The notes beneath the pieces were generated by a model. It did not search any database and was not told the origin of the DNA. It was given only the letters and a program-made list of their open reading frames with translations. Source: Commensalibacter communis (GTDB lineage Bacteria > Pseudomonadota > Alphaproteobacteria > Acetobacterales > Acetobacteraceae). From it: 64,000 bases of DNA. The first letter of the stretch is position 1. Every line of letters begins with the position of its first letter. The position numbers and the translations under genes are program-made. This document shows positions 16,257 through 26,076 of this stretch, piece by piece. The stretch lies in assembly GCF_947179015.1 (NCBI RefSeq), contig NZ_CAMXCM010000006.1, positions 54,689 through 118,688 on the forward strand. Reading direction: 5' to 3'.

Positions 16257-17084
16257 TCAATTTTGGGCACCAGAATCCGTTGTCATTGCGCGTTTATATT
16301 GATCTAAAATAATATCTGTTGGTCCATCAGCAATAATTTGACCCGCTTTGAGCCAAATAAGCCTATTACACCATTGTTGTAAAATAGATAGAGAATGCGT
16401 GGTCAGCACAAGAATATCGGCTTTATCAACGATGGATACCAATCGATTACGGGCTTTTTCTTGAAAATTGCTGTCCCCAGCCATGAACCACTCGTCCATT
16501 AATAAAATATTTGGTACAATAGAAGTCGATAATCCAAAACCAAGGCGCATTAACATGCCTGAAGAATAAATTTTAATGGGTAGCTCTATAAACTCATTTA
16601 ACTCTGCAAAGGCTTCGACATCCTTTGCTAGTTCTTGGATTTTTTTTTGTGATAATCCTAATCTCTTCCCTCTAAGATATATATTTTCTCTTCCAGACAA
16701 TAGAGGATTCATTCCTGCATTTGTACTCAGTAACGCCTCTATATGACCATGGCTTTGAATGTGACCAGAATTGGGTTCGTAGATCCCAGTGATAGCGCGG
16801 AGCAAGGTTGATTTGCCAGCGCCATTGTGACCGATCAATCCTACTCTTTCCCCTGATTGAATAGTCAGGTTGATATCTCGAAGTGCTTGCACGACAACAT
16901 CATTATTTGCAGTTGTGACAATCTCAGCCCCTGTACGTTGATGATGACGTTGCGGGTTATTCATCATTTTCTTAACATTTGAAAATAATGTTTTTTTCAA
17001 AGAACGGCTTTCTAATTGGAATACTGGGAATTCAATTGAAAGATGTTCCATTTTAATAAAGCTGGCAGGGGCTGATATATTCAT
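16257..17084 (-). CDS. ABC-2 polysaccharide exporter, ATP-binding subunit (KpsT/Wzt type)
   Basis: The 275-residue ATPase has Walker A GHNGAGKST, a Walker B LLMDEWFMAGD, and the altered signature YSSGMLMRLGFGL, which together are typical of capsule and O-antigen ABC exporters. It energises transport by the permease at 18231-19079. The gene order on the minus strand is permease, GT61 glycosyltransferase, ATPase, with gaps of about 20 bases, so this is one operon. There is no C-terminal carbohydrate-binding domain. Confidence 0.9.
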   Translation of the reverse strand: MNISAPASFIKMEHLSIEFPVFQLESRSLKKTLFSNVKKMMNNPQRHHQRTGAEIVTTANNDVVVQALRDINLTIQSGERVGLIGHNGAGKSTLLRAITGIYEPNSGHIQSHGHIEALLSTNAGMNPLLSGRENIYLRGKRLGLSQKKIQELAKDVEAFAELNEFIELPIKIYSSGMLMRLGFGLSTSIVPNILLMDEWFMAGDSNFQEKARNRLVSIVDKADILVLTTHSLSILQQWCNRLIWLKAGQIIADGPTDIILDQYKRAMTTDSGAQN

Positions 17085-17102
17085 TGTTTATACTTGGTTA
17101 AA

Positions 17103-18206
17103 TCAGATCGAATCAAGTTTAGAAACTGCATCTTTAATCATGTCGGCTGTCAAGACAACCCAATCAAGATCAAAGAACGTATATTGTAATCGATTAGATG
17201 ATGAAATTAAATAAGGCCAAGCAGGCAAATAGTTTGTTCTGTTTGATGCACGTGTGAATTCAATTACTTCTGTATCACTGCTGCAATATAGAAGATTAAT
17301 TAACTCTGGTCTGTGAGGTGAAATAACCAATTCAGCCTGAGAAAAGAGAATTCTTTGACTATCCAAATCCATTTTGTCGAGATCGATACAAGGAATATTT
17401 AATTCATTTAACGTTTTTTGTATCAATATAATATCTTCATCGTTCAAAATAGGTTCCATATTTTGATCTTGGTTGATAAAGAAGCGAGGGGGGAAATTAT
17501 CGTGATACTTGGTATGCTTATTGATATGCGAAAAAACAGATTTGGCATCATGAAAATTAAAGTAAGAGCTTGGAACATAACTGTTTTGCCAGAAGTAAGA
17601 TAGCTTTTTGGCTTTATAAATTCCGTCTTTTAACTTAACAGCACGTTTAACTAATCCTGTTTTTTCCAAAGTAGCATCGTAAATTTCTTTTGAAATTGGA
17701 TGTGGAATAGACGTATGTTCACGATATTCAGGGATAATAATTTGTACACTTTCTGGTGTATAAAGGCTTGCTAAATAGGCCTTGGACAAACAATATCCCA
17801 TCCAATGATTATAACGCATCCATTGAGAATCAAAAGAAAGAAAGACCTGATCCAATAATTCAACACCTTGTAATTCAGGCAAATCTTGTGATTGAAATTT
17901 GGTATCGTAAATACTTTCTGTAATGACATGCAAATCATCTGTAATAATCACACCGTCTATACCGTCTTTGATTGTAAAGTACGCATTTTCCAATTCACAA
18001 AAAAAGATCATTCCTGCAGGAATTTCATCAAGTGTTTCAAGCGGTTTTTCGTTTTTTGGATCAATACCCTGCGCTAATCGCAGCATTTGCTGATTAGGTA
18101 ATACTTCAACAGGTTTCAATCTTGGTCGAGGTGATGTTGATACCGAACTTTTTAATACACCCGGCGGGCGAAAGGAGAATGTAGAATATTGACCCTTAAT
18201 TTTCAT
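17103..18206 (-). CDS. Glycosyltransferase family 61-like protein
   Basis: The 367-residue protein shows GT61/DUF563 character in its C-terminal half: PPRFFINQDQN (a variant of the R-x-x motif), DLDKMDLDSQRILFSQAELV, ISPHRPELINLLYCSSDTEV, and VIEFTRASNRTNY. GT61 enzymes transfer sugars such as xylose in polysaccharide synthesis. Lying between the two ABC-2 exporter genes, it probably acts on the exported glycan. The N-terminal 60 residues are specific to this protein. Confidence 0.72.
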   Translation of the reverse strand: MKIKGQYSTFSFRPPGVLKSSVSTSPRPRLKPVEVLPNQQMLRLAQGIDPKNEKPLETLDEIPAGMIFFCELENAYFTIKDGIDGVIITDDLHVITESIYDTKFQSQDLPELQGVELLDQVFLSFDSQWMRYNHWMGYCLSKAYLASLYTPESVQIIIPEYREHTSIPHPISKEIYDATLEKTGLVKRAVKLKDGIYKAKKLSYFWQNSYVPSSYFNFHDAKSVFSHINKHTKYHDNFPPRFFINQDQNMEPILNDEDIILIQKTLNELNIPCIDLDKMDLDSQRILFSQAELVISPHRPELINLLYCSSDTEVIEFTRASNRTNYLPAWPYLISSSNRLQYTFFDLDWVVLTADMIKDAVSKLDSI

Positions 18207-18230
18207 TTTAAATACCTCAAAATCTAAATT

Positions 18231-19079
18231 TTATATCCAAAAAGCTAAACGCCCTCTGGCTCTGATAAATATATATCCAGACGCCAACCATATTAGCATA
18301 CTATACACAAGCGCATAAATCCAAATGGTGCCGTTAAATCCATTATTTAGTAGAGGACCCCTTACCACTTCGATCAGAGGGTATAATGGATTATAAACCA
18401 AGTAAGCTATATGATGTTTTAATTGCTGTGGTAACCAAATAATAGGCGTTACATAAAAAATAATTTGTATGAAACTGTTAATAATTTGTGGGATATCACG
18501 ATACCGAGCGCAGATACAGCCTAATAACAAACAAACAGCCAACCCGTTTATAAACCACAAGATAAACCCAGGAAGCACGAACAAAGCATTCCACCCAACA
18601 TGTACTTTGAATAAAATAAAGACAATAATAGGAATAATAAGATTTAAACTTAGAATGATTATATTTCTGAATACGGTTCTAAGTGCTTGTAGGAAAAAAG
18701 GAAGTTTAATAGAGTGGATGGTGTCATTGGCCTGCAGAAAACATTGACACGCGTCCGATAACGTCAACGCAATTCCTTGCCCCCATAGAACGGTTGATAA
18801 AGCAACAAACGGTAAATATTCATGGATGTCCATTTTAAACAATGAACTATAAATGACACCCATTGTTGCCGTCATAGCAGCTGAAGTTGATGTTATCCAC
18901 AAAGGCCCCAAAGCAGAACCTTTATACCGCAATTTGATATCAAACCAACCCAGAGAGAGCGCCAAACGCCACAGTTTAAACCCTTTGATGATGTCCATCA
19001 ATGCTTGATAATATCGAGAGTGTGCCGTATTGCTGTTTATTTTCGTAAGTAATGACATTTGGTTAAAATGACTATGCAA
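18231..19079 (-). CDS. ABC-2 polysaccharide exporter, permease subunit (KpsM/Wzm type)
   Basis: The 282-residue integral membrane protein has about six helices and the ABC-2 permease hallmarks: LGWFDIKLRYKGSALGPLWI near the N-terminus, FNGLAV-like LWFINGLAVCLLLGCICARY, and DIPQIINSFIQIIFYVTPII followed by WLPQQL. It forms the channel for a surface polysaccharide together with the ATPase at 16257-17084. It is the first gene of the three-gene operon. Confidence 0.9.
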   Translation of the reverse strand: MHSHFNQMSLLTKINSNTAHSRYYQALMDIIKGFKLWRLALSLGWFDIKLRYKGSALGPLWITSTSAAMTATMGVIYSSLFKMDIHEYLPFVALSTVLWGQGIALTLSDACQCFLQANDTIHSIKLPFFLQALRTVFRNIIILSLNLIIPIIVFILFKVHVGWNALFVLPGFILWFINGLAVCLLLGCICARYRDIPQIINSFIQIIFYVTPIIWLPQQLKHHIAYLVYNPLYPLIEVVRGPLLNNGFNGTIWIYALVYSMLIWLASGYIFIRARGRLAFWI

Positions 19080-19455
19080 TTAAAGTTAAAAAGAGATCAA
19101 GCTGTTCAAAACAATGACACTTAATGATGTGATGGTTAACTATAAAGGATAGTATTCCAAGAAACAATCTTTATATTAGAGGCTTTATATTAAGGCTTTT
19201 TTTACAGATGGTTATCAATAATTTCTTTATTTATTGGTGATAAATAATTTCGATCGTTAATCTGGCAGCTTGTACTTGCAAATAAATTGAATATCTTGTA
19301 AATATTAAGAAGATATTTATTAAGTTTATTCTGATTCTTTTATTAAAAAATAATCTTATAAACATATTAGAAAATGTAGGATAAGTGCATAATTTCGCTC
19401 AAAAATTAAATATGATTATTTATTTTTTTGAATGAATATTGATTAAGGTAAAGGC
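19080..19455. other. AT-rich divergent promoter region
   Basis: This 376-base region separates the polysaccharide exporter operon (minus) from the lytic transglycosylase gene (plus). It is very AT-rich with a GGCTTTATATTAAGGCTTTTT direct repeat near 19182-19202. No RNA gene or ORF could be supported. Confidence 0.5.
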
Positions 19456-20946
19456 ATGATGACGCACTTGAGAAGCAAATTATTACAGTCTTCATTCGGT
19501 TGGTGTCAACTGAGTGTAATACGGAAACTGTCAATGAAGTCATCTACTGCCTTGATATTGCGTATAGGGAGCGTCAGTGGATTGGCAGCATTAGTTGCTG
19601 CTTGCTCTTCTTCTACACCACGTCCGCAACAAATGCCTATTGCACAAGAGGTTGCTAATTATAAAGCACGCGCACGCTCTTATTACGCTCCACCTGGACC
19701 AGCAAGCGACCCTTGGGGACCTTATATCAAAGAAGCCTCCGAACGTTTCGATGTGCCTGAGGCTTGGATCAGAGCAGTCATGAAACAAGAATCAGGTGGC
19801 AATTCTTTTGCGACATCTGGACCTGGTGCAATGGGACTAATGCAGTTAATGCCCCCAACGTATGACGAGCTTCGTATCGCGTATAACTTGGGTGATGATG
19901 CTTATGATCCACATGATAATATCGCTGCGGGTGCAGCCTATATTCGCCAAATGTATGATATTTACGGATCCCCAGGATTTTTGGCAGCTTATAATGGTGG
20001 ACCAGGTCGGCTTGATGATTTTTTAACCCGTAATAGAACATTACCTTTGGAAACACGTCGTTATGTAGCTTCTATTGGTCCTAGAATTCAGGGGGCAAAT
20101 CCGAAACGTCGTTCTCAGGCAGATTTATTGGTAGAAAGTCACAGCCTTGGTTCTGGCGTTGACCCAACCCTTTATGCATCTGCTGCTCAACCATCTTCTT
20201 CACGTCAACTTGCAATATCTCCACAAGCAAATTCAGTGCAACAAGCTTGGGCTAATCGTATGGGGGGTGGCAGTCAGTCATCTGCTGACAATTTGAATGT
20301 TGCAAGCTTAAATCGTGTTGGCAATGCGACTACTGAAGCTTTGAATGGTCAAAGTCTGAATAGTTCTGGACGCACTGTTGCTTCTACAAGATCATCACGA
20401 CGCAATGGGAATACTGGTTATCCGACACAGTGGAAAAGTTTCGATCGCCAACCTACGACTGTTGCACAATCAGAAACACGCCAAGATATTAAATCCGCTT
20501 GGGCGTCAAGAGGGTATAAAGCATCCCCGCCGCCTGTTTCTAGTGGCGAGCCACCTATTTTTATCCCGTCTTCATCTCAACCTGTCCAAGTTGCTTCGGC
20601 ACCTGTTAGTAATAGCAGTCGTTACTATCAACCTGTTTCTTATCGTATGCCGGCCGCCAGTACCAAGAGAGCTGCCGCTGCACCTGTAAAAACCAGTAAT
20701 GTTTCAGCGGCTGGAGGATGGGGCATTCAAGTCGGCGCTTTTGCATCTTCCTCTTTGGCGCAAAGTGCTGCTGGTAAAGCAAAAAGCAAAGCAGCGTTGA
20801 AAGCAGGTTCCCAACAAGTACAAGCAGTTCAAGTCGGAAAAAATAAACTTTATCGAGCCAGAGTTACAGGCTTAAGTAAAGATGCTGCTCAGAATGCTTG
20901 TCAAAAACTGTCCTCTTGTATGTTGCTTTCGCCTTCAAAAATCTAG
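19456..20946 (+). CDS. Lytic murein transglycosylase lipoprotein with SLT and SPOR domains
   Basis: The product has a lipoprotein signal with lipobox LVAAC. The best-fitting start for it is the ATG at 19534 (MKSSTALILRIGSV), while the longer frame from 19456 also has an AAGG site. The SLT domain contains the catalytic Glu in VMKQESGGNSFATSGPGAMG, then LMQLMPPTYDEL, and AAYNGGPGRLDDFL. A long Ser/Ala/Gln-rich linker leads to a C-terminal SPOR domain (WGIQVGAFASSSLAQSA to CMLLSPSK). It cleaves peptidoglycan glycan strands and the SPOR domain should target denuded glycan at the septum, as in RlpA or SPOR-SLT proteins. Confidence 0.9.
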   Translation: MMTHLRSKLLQSSFGWCQLSVIRKLSMKSSTALILRIGSVSGLAALVAACSSSTPRPQQMPIAQEVANYKARARSYYAPPGPASDPWGPYIKEASERFDVPEAWIRAVMKQESGGNSFATSGPGAMGLMQLMPPTYDELRIAYNLGDDAYDPHDNIAAGAAYIRQMYDIYGSPGFLAAYNGGPGRLDDFLTRNRTLPLETRRYVASIGPRIQGANPKRRSQADLLVESHSLGSGVDPTLYASAAQPSSSRQLAISPQANSVQQAWANRMGGGSQSSADNLNVASLNRVGNATTEALNGQSLNSSGRTVASTRSSRRNGNTGYPTQWKSFDRQPTTVAQSETRQDIKSAWASRGYKASPPPVSSGEPPIFIPSSSQPVQVASAPVSNSSRYYQPVSYRMPAASTKRAAAAPVKTSNVSAAGGWGIQVGAFASSSLAQSAAGKAKSKAALKAGSQQVQAVQVGKNKLYRARVTGLSKDAAQNACQKLSSCMLLSPSKI

Positions 20947-20987
20947 AAATTAATCATAAAAGTGCTTAATTGTAATTAAGAATTAAG

Positions 20988-21015
20988 AAAAGCAGCTTTT
21001 GAAGCTGCTTTTTTT
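20988..21015 (+). terminator. Intrinsic terminator after the lytic transglycosylase gene
   Basis: AAAGCAGCTT (20988-20997) and AAGCTGCTTT form a strong stem with a 3-4 base loop, directly followed by a run of T. It lies about 45 bases after the stop codon. Confidence 0.9.
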
Positions 21016-21134
21016 GTTTAGCATTTAAGATTATTTTATATAAATTGTCTTTTCTATAGTGATTAGCAGGTAAGATATCAAAGTAAATATTATTTTGAAT
21101 GCAAAAAGAGCAAAATCCTTTCACAAGTCAAATA

Positions 21135-21779
21135 TTATAAAATTGTAAAAAGATCTTCTTTGGTCAAACGAGATTTTGGTAACGTTGCAAATATATCGTC
21201 GTCAGCCCTATATCCCAAAGCAATGACAACCAGGCTCATATAGCCTTGCTCTGTTAGATTGAATTCTTTATCTAAAATTTTGCAATCAAATCCTTCGATA
21301 GGGGTTGCATCTATTCCCAAAGCCGAAGCACCTAATAATAGATTACCTAATGCAATATAGCATTGTTTATTCATCCAACCTTGAGCATCCTCATGTAGAT
21401 CGATAAAGTTCATGTATTGATTGACTTGTTGCTCAATCTTTTCATAAGAATCGAGACGACCGTCATGATAGGCTTTTTCAATGGTTTTAGTTAAGTAATT
21501 GCGATCTATATTGGTTTTAGAGCATATTACAATGCTGTGGGATGAGTTAATAATTTTATCATAATTGAACGTAAATAAACCAGAAGTCATTGAAGATGCA
21601 ATGCGTTTTTTACCTTCTGGCGTCCCTGTCAAGATGAAATGATAAGGCTGAGAATTTATAGAAGTTGGGGTATATTGCAACAATTCAACCAATTGTTCTA
21701 TTTGCTCTTCGGGTATTTTTTTGTTTGGATTATATTTTTTGGTTGAATAACGTTGATGAATAATTTGTTGAAGATTCAT
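21135..21779 (-). CDS. Oxygen-insensitive NAD(P)H nitroreductase, NfsB-like (copy 1)
   Basis: The 214-residue FMN-dependent enzyme has the NfsB pattern: RYSTKKYNPNKKIPEEQIEQ, TPTSINSQPYHFIL (FMN-contacting SxNxQP), YIALGNLLLGASALGIDATP followed by IEGFD, and the C-terminal IALGYRADDD with PKSRL. It reduces nitro compounds or quinones. A paralogue with the same motifs lies at 52517-53161. Confidence 0.9.
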   Translation of the reverse strand: MNLQQIIHQRYSTKKYNPNKKIPEEQIEQLVELLQYTPTSINSQPYHFILTGTPEGKKRIASSMTSGLFTFNYDKIINSSHSIVICSKTNIDRNYLTKTIEKAYHDGRLDSYEKIEQQVNQYMNFIDLHEDAQGWMNKQCYIALGNLLLGASALGIDATPIEGFDCKILDKEFNLTEQGYMSLVVIALGYRADDDIFATLPKSRLTKEDLFTIL

Positions 21780-21866
21780 ATTGTCCTCTTTTAAAAGTTA
21801 GTTAAGTATAAATTTAATTACATACATAATGACGTAAGGTTTAAAGCAAATTAAATAAATTACATA

Positions 21867-22634
21867 TTAAGGATTAGTTGGAATAACCGCTAACATTGGA
21901 ATAGTCATATACGTATTTAATGGCTCTATATGACGGTTAATCTCAATGTCAAACGAAGTATTTTCTCTGTTGGCAATAGGGTTGAAAACATAAAAATTAC
22001 TTCCATGAGGCTCCTCTTGATAGGATCGAGCGGTTTCGTTGCCTATTGACGTTGCCTTTTGCAGAAGTTGTTTTGCACCTTTGGCAGAGATTGTATAACA
22101 TCCAAGGCCAGAGAAGGAGAATGTCTTGAGTGTTTGAATGGCCTTTAAGTCGCTGTTTTTATACAAAGATACATTAATTAGATCATTATTTGGTTTTTCA
22201 AGTTCTTCTGTACCATATCCCATAAATGTATAAATGATCTTAGGCAAGCAAGGCATAATTTCTACGCAAGGATTCCAATTGAGATTGTAGCCCCAAATGA
22301 TTAAATCATATTCCGTTTTAAGAGACAAAGATTTCTTTTGATGCTCCAAAAAATTTTTGTGAGTGACCGTATTTGATTCAAAAACGGTTACTGGTGACTG
22401 TGTTTCAACTGCTTGTTGCCATAGGGAAAGATGAGTTTTGGTAAAAGCAAGTGTTGTTAAATCATAAATATTATTTTCCGTAATAATATTGTTTGTTATT
22501 AATTCATCACGCAAAGCAAGATTAGAAACTGGCGCTTTTATAGGAGTGACATCAGTTGTTAGGTGCTGATTATTGGTTTTGAAATTTTCTAAATGATCAC
22601 TGTTATTATCAGAATATATAACAAAATACTTCAT
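21867..22634 (-). CDS. Glycosyltransferase family 25-like protein
   Basis: The 255-residue protein resembles LOS-type GT25 enzymes: KYFVIYSDNNSDHLENF at the N-terminus, AFTKTHLSLWQQAVETQSP followed by VTVFESNTV (the acceptor/donor core with a modified D-x-D), and GLGCYTISAKGAKQLLQKA near the end. GT25 members add galactose or glucose to lipooligosaccharide. It is a single gene with AT-rich flanks. Several core residues differ from classical members, so it may be divergent. Confidence 0.65.
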   Translation of the reverse strand: MKYFVIYSDNNSDHLENFKTNNQHLTTDVTPIKAPVSNLALRDELITNNIITENNIYDLTTLAFTKTHLSLWQQAVETQSPVTVFESNTVTHKNFLEHQKKSLSLKTEYDLIIWGYNLNWNPCVEIMPCLPKIIYTFMGYGTEELEKPNNDLINVSLYKNSDLKAIQTLKTFSFSGLGCYTISAKGAKQLLQKATSIGNETARSYQEEPHGSNFYVFNPIANRENTSFDIEINRHIEPLNTYMTIPMLAVIPTNP

Positions 22635-22800
22635 GTTAACTCAAATTAGTCCATAATTGATGTATATTTTTGTTATAATTTTATTTAGAATTTCTGAGTA
22701 ATTAGAAAACTTATTTTAACAATTAATATACATTGCGTTTTATAAAATTAAAATATTAACGTGATAATATTATAAAATGCAATGTATTTTACAAAAGATA

Positions 22801-23097
22801 TTAAGCCTCAGCCTTATCCTCAGAACCATCTAATCGATAAATAGGGGTTGGAATGATCTTAATGTTTTTGAATTGAGCTACTAATGTTAAACAAGAAATC
22901 ACGAAAATAGTAACTAGATTAATGACTGCTAAAAAGGAGAAATTTAGCCAACTTCCCGGTAGAGGAACGTGGATTAATTGTTTATATTGATAAGGGACAA
23001 ATGCAATTGAAAAAAAATCAATGGTTAATAGGTAAATTGTCCAAACAATAAGGGAACCAATAATTGTTCCATAGAGATAACGATGAATTGAATACAT
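22801..23097 (-). CDS. Small membrane protein of unknown function
   Basis: The 98-residue product has two hydrophobic segments (GTIIGSLIVWTIYLLTIDFF and LNFSFLAVINLVTIFVISCL, then TLVAQF) joined by a loop with FVPYQYKQLIHVPLPGSW, and an acidic end (DGSEDKAEA). A strong ribosome binding site (AAAGGAGAG) precedes the ATG. It stands alone. No family is recognised. Confidence 0.6.
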   Translation of the reverse strand: MYSIHRYLYGTIIGSLIVWTIYLLTIDFFSIAFVPYQYKQLIHVPLPGSWLNFSFLAVINLVTIFVISCLTLVAQFKNIKIIPTPIYRLDGSEDKAEA

Positions 23098-23223
23098 GTT
23101 ATTCTCTCCTTTCCACTTTTATTAATTAGCGATTATTTCATATATGGGTTTTGCCGTAAAATTATTACACCGATCTTTAAGTATATTAAATTAAACTCTA
23201 GATGTCAATAATATATTATTTTA

Positions 23224-23901
23224 TTAATGCGTAATAAGAGCGATGATATCGTTTGCTGTTTGTATTGGTGTATTTAATTTTAGTTTATTTTCGGCTGGGA
23301 AAAAAGATTGCCTCAATAAAGTATTTGTAGGTGGAAGAGAGAGATAATGGATATTTAAAGACGATAATTGTGCAATTTCCTGTTGCCAAGTTTGAATCAT
23401 TGCTCCAAGAGCTGTTTGGATGGACACGACTGGAGACCAGAAAGGTTGTACTGACGTTATTGGTCGGAAAAAGATTGCATTAGCATCGGCTGTTGCCGTT
23501 AACAATGGTGACAACGTGCGGATTAATCGCCAAACACTTGATAAATTCGCCTGTATATTTTTATCCCAAGCTCTATCAGTGATTTGTGTCACTGGGGTAA
23601 GGGGGACATATTGAAACGCAGCATGAATAAAAATATCCAATCGGTTAAACTGTGCTGCGATCGAAGGGCCAATCAGATCAATTTGTTGTGAAGCGTCACT
23701 ATTCCCTAAATCTAGGGGTAACAAAGTTGCTTTTCCGCCAAAAGATAGGATTATATCATCGGTTTGCATCAATCCCATTTGGGTTCTGGCACTGATAATA
23801 CAATGGGCACCAGCCTGTGCCAGGGCGACGGCACAGGCCTGACCGATTCCACGGCTGGCACCTGTAATAAAGGCAATCTTATCTTGTAATGGTAAACCCA
23901 T
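23224..23901 (-). CDS. SDR-family protein lacking the YxxxK catalytic pair
   Basis: The 225-residue protein has a clear Rossmann nucleotide-binding start (IAFITGASRGIGQACAVALA) and LLPLDLGNSDASQ, so it belongs to the short-chain dehydrogenase/reductases. Where the family has Y-x-x-x-K, this protein reads PVVSIQTALGAMI, with neither Tyr nor Lys. It may not be catalytically competent in the usual way. It lies 3 bases after purF in the conserved alphaproteobacterial order cvpA-purF-SDR and should be co-transcribed. Confidence 0.8.
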   Translation of the reverse strand: MGLPLQDKIAFITGASRGIGQACAVALAQAGAHCIISARTQMGLMQTDDIILSFGGKATLLPLDLGNSDASQQIDLIGPSIAAQFNRLDIFIHAAFQYVPLTPVTQITDRAWDKNIQANLSSVWRLIRTLSPLLTATADANAIFFRPITSVQPFWSPVVSIQTALGAMIQTWQQEIAQLSSLNIHYLSLPPTNTLLRQSFFPAENKLKLNTPIQTANDIIALITH

Positions 23902-23904
23902 TAT

Positions 23905-25374
23905 TTATTTAGATTTGACTAATTGCATATCATGATCTGTTAACGGAATTGGATAATCCCCTGTAAAGCAAGCATCGCAATATTGTGGGTTTTGGTTGTT
24001 TCTTTTGTCTTCTTGCAGAGCACGATAAAGACCGTCAGCAGACACAAATCCCAATGAATCAGCGCCAATTAATTTACACATTTCATCGATTGAATGAGTA
24101 TGAGCCAATAGCTTTTCTTCGGCAGGGGTATCAATTCCATAAAAACAAGAATGTTGTGTAGGAGGGGAGGCAATACGCAAATGAACCTCTATAGCACCTG
24201 CAGCTCTGACCATTTCAACGATCTTCTTAGACGTGGTTCCACGAACAATCGAATCATCGATTAAGATTACACGCTTGCCGTTAATGACGGCACGATTGGT
24301 GGCATGCTTTAATTTGACCCCCAGATTACGAATTTGATCGGTCGGTTCAATAAAGGTTCTGCCAATATAATGGCTACGAATAATGCCTAACTCAAAAGGA
24401 ATATTGCTTGCCTCGGCGTAACCTATTGCAGCTGGTACCCCAGAATCAGGAACAGGGACGACGACATCGGCTTCCACATGGGATTCTTTTGCTAATTCAG
24501 CACCAATTTTTTTTCGTGCCATATAAACTGATTTATTTTCGATAACCGAATCAGGTCTAGCGAAATACACATATTCAAAAATACAAAAACGACTTGAAGT
24601 ATTATCAGCAAATGGATGGATAGAGCGAACCCCATCGTGATCGATAATGATGACCTCGCCAGGCTCGATATCACGAACAAAATCCGCACCCATGCTGGAC
24701 AATGCACAGGTTTCACTGGCGACAACCCATGAGTTTTCATCTTGACTATATGGCAATTTACCAAGAATCAAAGGTCTTACGCCCAAAGGATCTCTGGCAG
24801 CGATTAACATGTCTTTGGATAAAGCAACCAAAGAATATGCACCTTGAACTTGTTTGATGGCATCAATGAAACGATCAATGACGTTGCTATATAAAGAAAT
24901 TGCAATTAAATGAATAAAAACTTCACTATCTGTGCTGGATTGGAATAAACAGCCTCTGCGCACCAAAGATTGCTTTAATAATTGTGCATTGGTTAAATTG
25001 CCGTTATGTGCAACCGCAAACCCACCAAATTCGAAATCGCCATATAAAGGCTGCACATTGCGTAATTGTGTTTCACCTGTGGTGGCATAACGATTATGGC
25101 CAATTCCCATTCCTCCTGGTAAAGAGGCAATCACCCTTGGGTCATCAAAGACTTCCCCAACTAATCCTAGACCACGATGTGTATGAAATTGGTTCCCATC
25201 ATAGGTCACGATGCCACTTGCTTCTTGCCCACGATGTTGCAAAGCATGTAGCCCCAATGCGGTTAACGAAGCTGCATCTTGGGTTGTCCATATACCGACA
25301 ACACCGCATTCTTCGTGGAATTCGTCATCGTCGATAAAATCAAGTTCATGAGAAAAAAGAGAGGAAAGTGTCAT
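23905..25374 (-). CDS. purF: Amidophosphoribosyltransferase
   Basis: The 489-residue enzyme catalyses the first step of purine synthesis (PRPP plus glutamine to phosphoribosylamine). The nucleophile is the Cys in EECGVVGIW (residue 23, exposed after propeptide removal). Glutaminase motifs are GHNRYATTGE and AHNGNLTN; the PRPP motif is VILIDDSIVRGTTSKK. Cysteines in SRFCIFEYVYFARPDS, HSCFYGID and YCDACFTGDYP match the iron-sulfur cluster ligands of the Bacillus-type enzyme. It lies between cvpA and the SDR gene. Confidence 0.96.
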   Translation of the reverse strand: MTLSSLFSHELDFIDDDEFHEECGVVGIWTTQDAASLTALGLHALQHRGQEASGIVTYDGNQFHTHRGLGLVGEVFDDPRVIASLPGGMGIGHNRYATTGETQLRNVQPLYGDFEFGGFAVAHNGNLTNAQLLKQSLVRRGCLFQSSTDSEVFIHLIAISLYSNVIDRFIDAIKQVQGAYSLVALSKDMLIAARDPLGVRPLILGKLPYSQDENSWVVASETCALSSMGADFVRDIEPGEVIIIDHDGVRSIHPFADNTSSRFCIFEYVYFARPDSVIENKSVYMARKKIGAELAKESHVEADVVVPVPDSGVPAAIGYAEASNIPFELGIIRSHYIGRTFIEPTDQIRNLGVKLKHATNRAVINGKRVILIDDSIVRGTTSKKIVEMVRAAGAIEVHLRIASPPTQHSCFYGIDTPAEEKLLAHTHSIDEMCKLIGADSLGFVSADGLYRALQEDKRNNQNPQYCDACFTGDYPIPLTDHDMQLVKSK

Positions 25375-25431
25375 GATAAATCCATGGTGGTTAAGGGAAA
25401 AACAGAATAATCGTAAGAGAACAATATGAGG

Positions 25432-26076
25432 TTAATAATCAGGGGAAACCCCTTCGTCTGGATTATGTTGTCCAGTTGCAGGCAAAGGTTCATTTGGATC
25501 AGTAATCATATTTGGATCGGTGTTTGTATTGGTCGGATAAGATGTTCTGGGCGTTTTTATCTGTGGAACAATAATATCTCTTTGCATGGAGCTGGGCAGC
25601 AAGCCGTTAATATAAACAGCACCTTGATAAACATAAGGAACCATTTGGCTTTCTTGTAAAATTTCTGGCCATTGCGCCGAAGGAAAAACAATACCACCAA
25701 AAATATAAATAATTGCCAAGGTGGCAAACCCCTTTACCGCACCACACGCAGCACCAAGCAGTCGATCCAGTCTTCCTAGAATAGAAAAACGTGTTGAGTT
25801 TTGACCAACAATCACATTAGCAAGCGTATTAATGACGATGCAACATAATATAAAAATAGTAGCAAATGATGCTATGTCAGCAATGGTTTCGTTGCTAATA
25901 TAAGGGGTGATCTTTGGTGCGAGGTCAGGATACCAACGATTAGCAAGGCTTGCAGCAACAACCCATCCAAACAAACCAATGAATTCTCGGGTAAAGCCTC
26001 TGGTTAATCCTGATAAAGCACTCAGGATAATTATCCCAAGGCAAACCAGATCAATCCAGTTCATATTATCTAGCAC
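25432..26076 (-). CDS. cvpA: CvpA family membrane protein
   Basis: The 214-residue protein has four membrane helices and the CvpA pattern NWIDLVCLGIIILSALSGLT followed by RGFTREFIGLFGWVVAASLA, and LGRLDRLLGAACGAVKGF. CvpA proteins sit in the inner membrane next to purF; in E. coli CvpA is needed for colicin V production, and its basic role is unclear. The C-terminal 40 residues are polar and proline-rich. It precedes purF by 57 bases. Confidence 0.9.
   Translation of the reverse strand: MLDNMNWIDLVCLGIIILSALSGLTRGFTREFIGLFGWVVAASLANRWYPDLAPKITPYISNETIADIASFATIFILCCIVINTLANVIVGQNSTRFSILGRLDRLLGAACGAVKGFATLAIIYIFGGIVFPSAQWPEILQESQMVPYVYQGAVYINGLLPSSMQRDIIVPQIKTPRTSYPTNTNTDPNMITDPNEPLPATGQHNPDEGVSPDY

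Noticed and set aside
24984..25337. 117-codon plus-strand ORF opposite purF
   Set aside because: It is the antisense shadow of the purF coding sequence, with His-rich low-complexity content.
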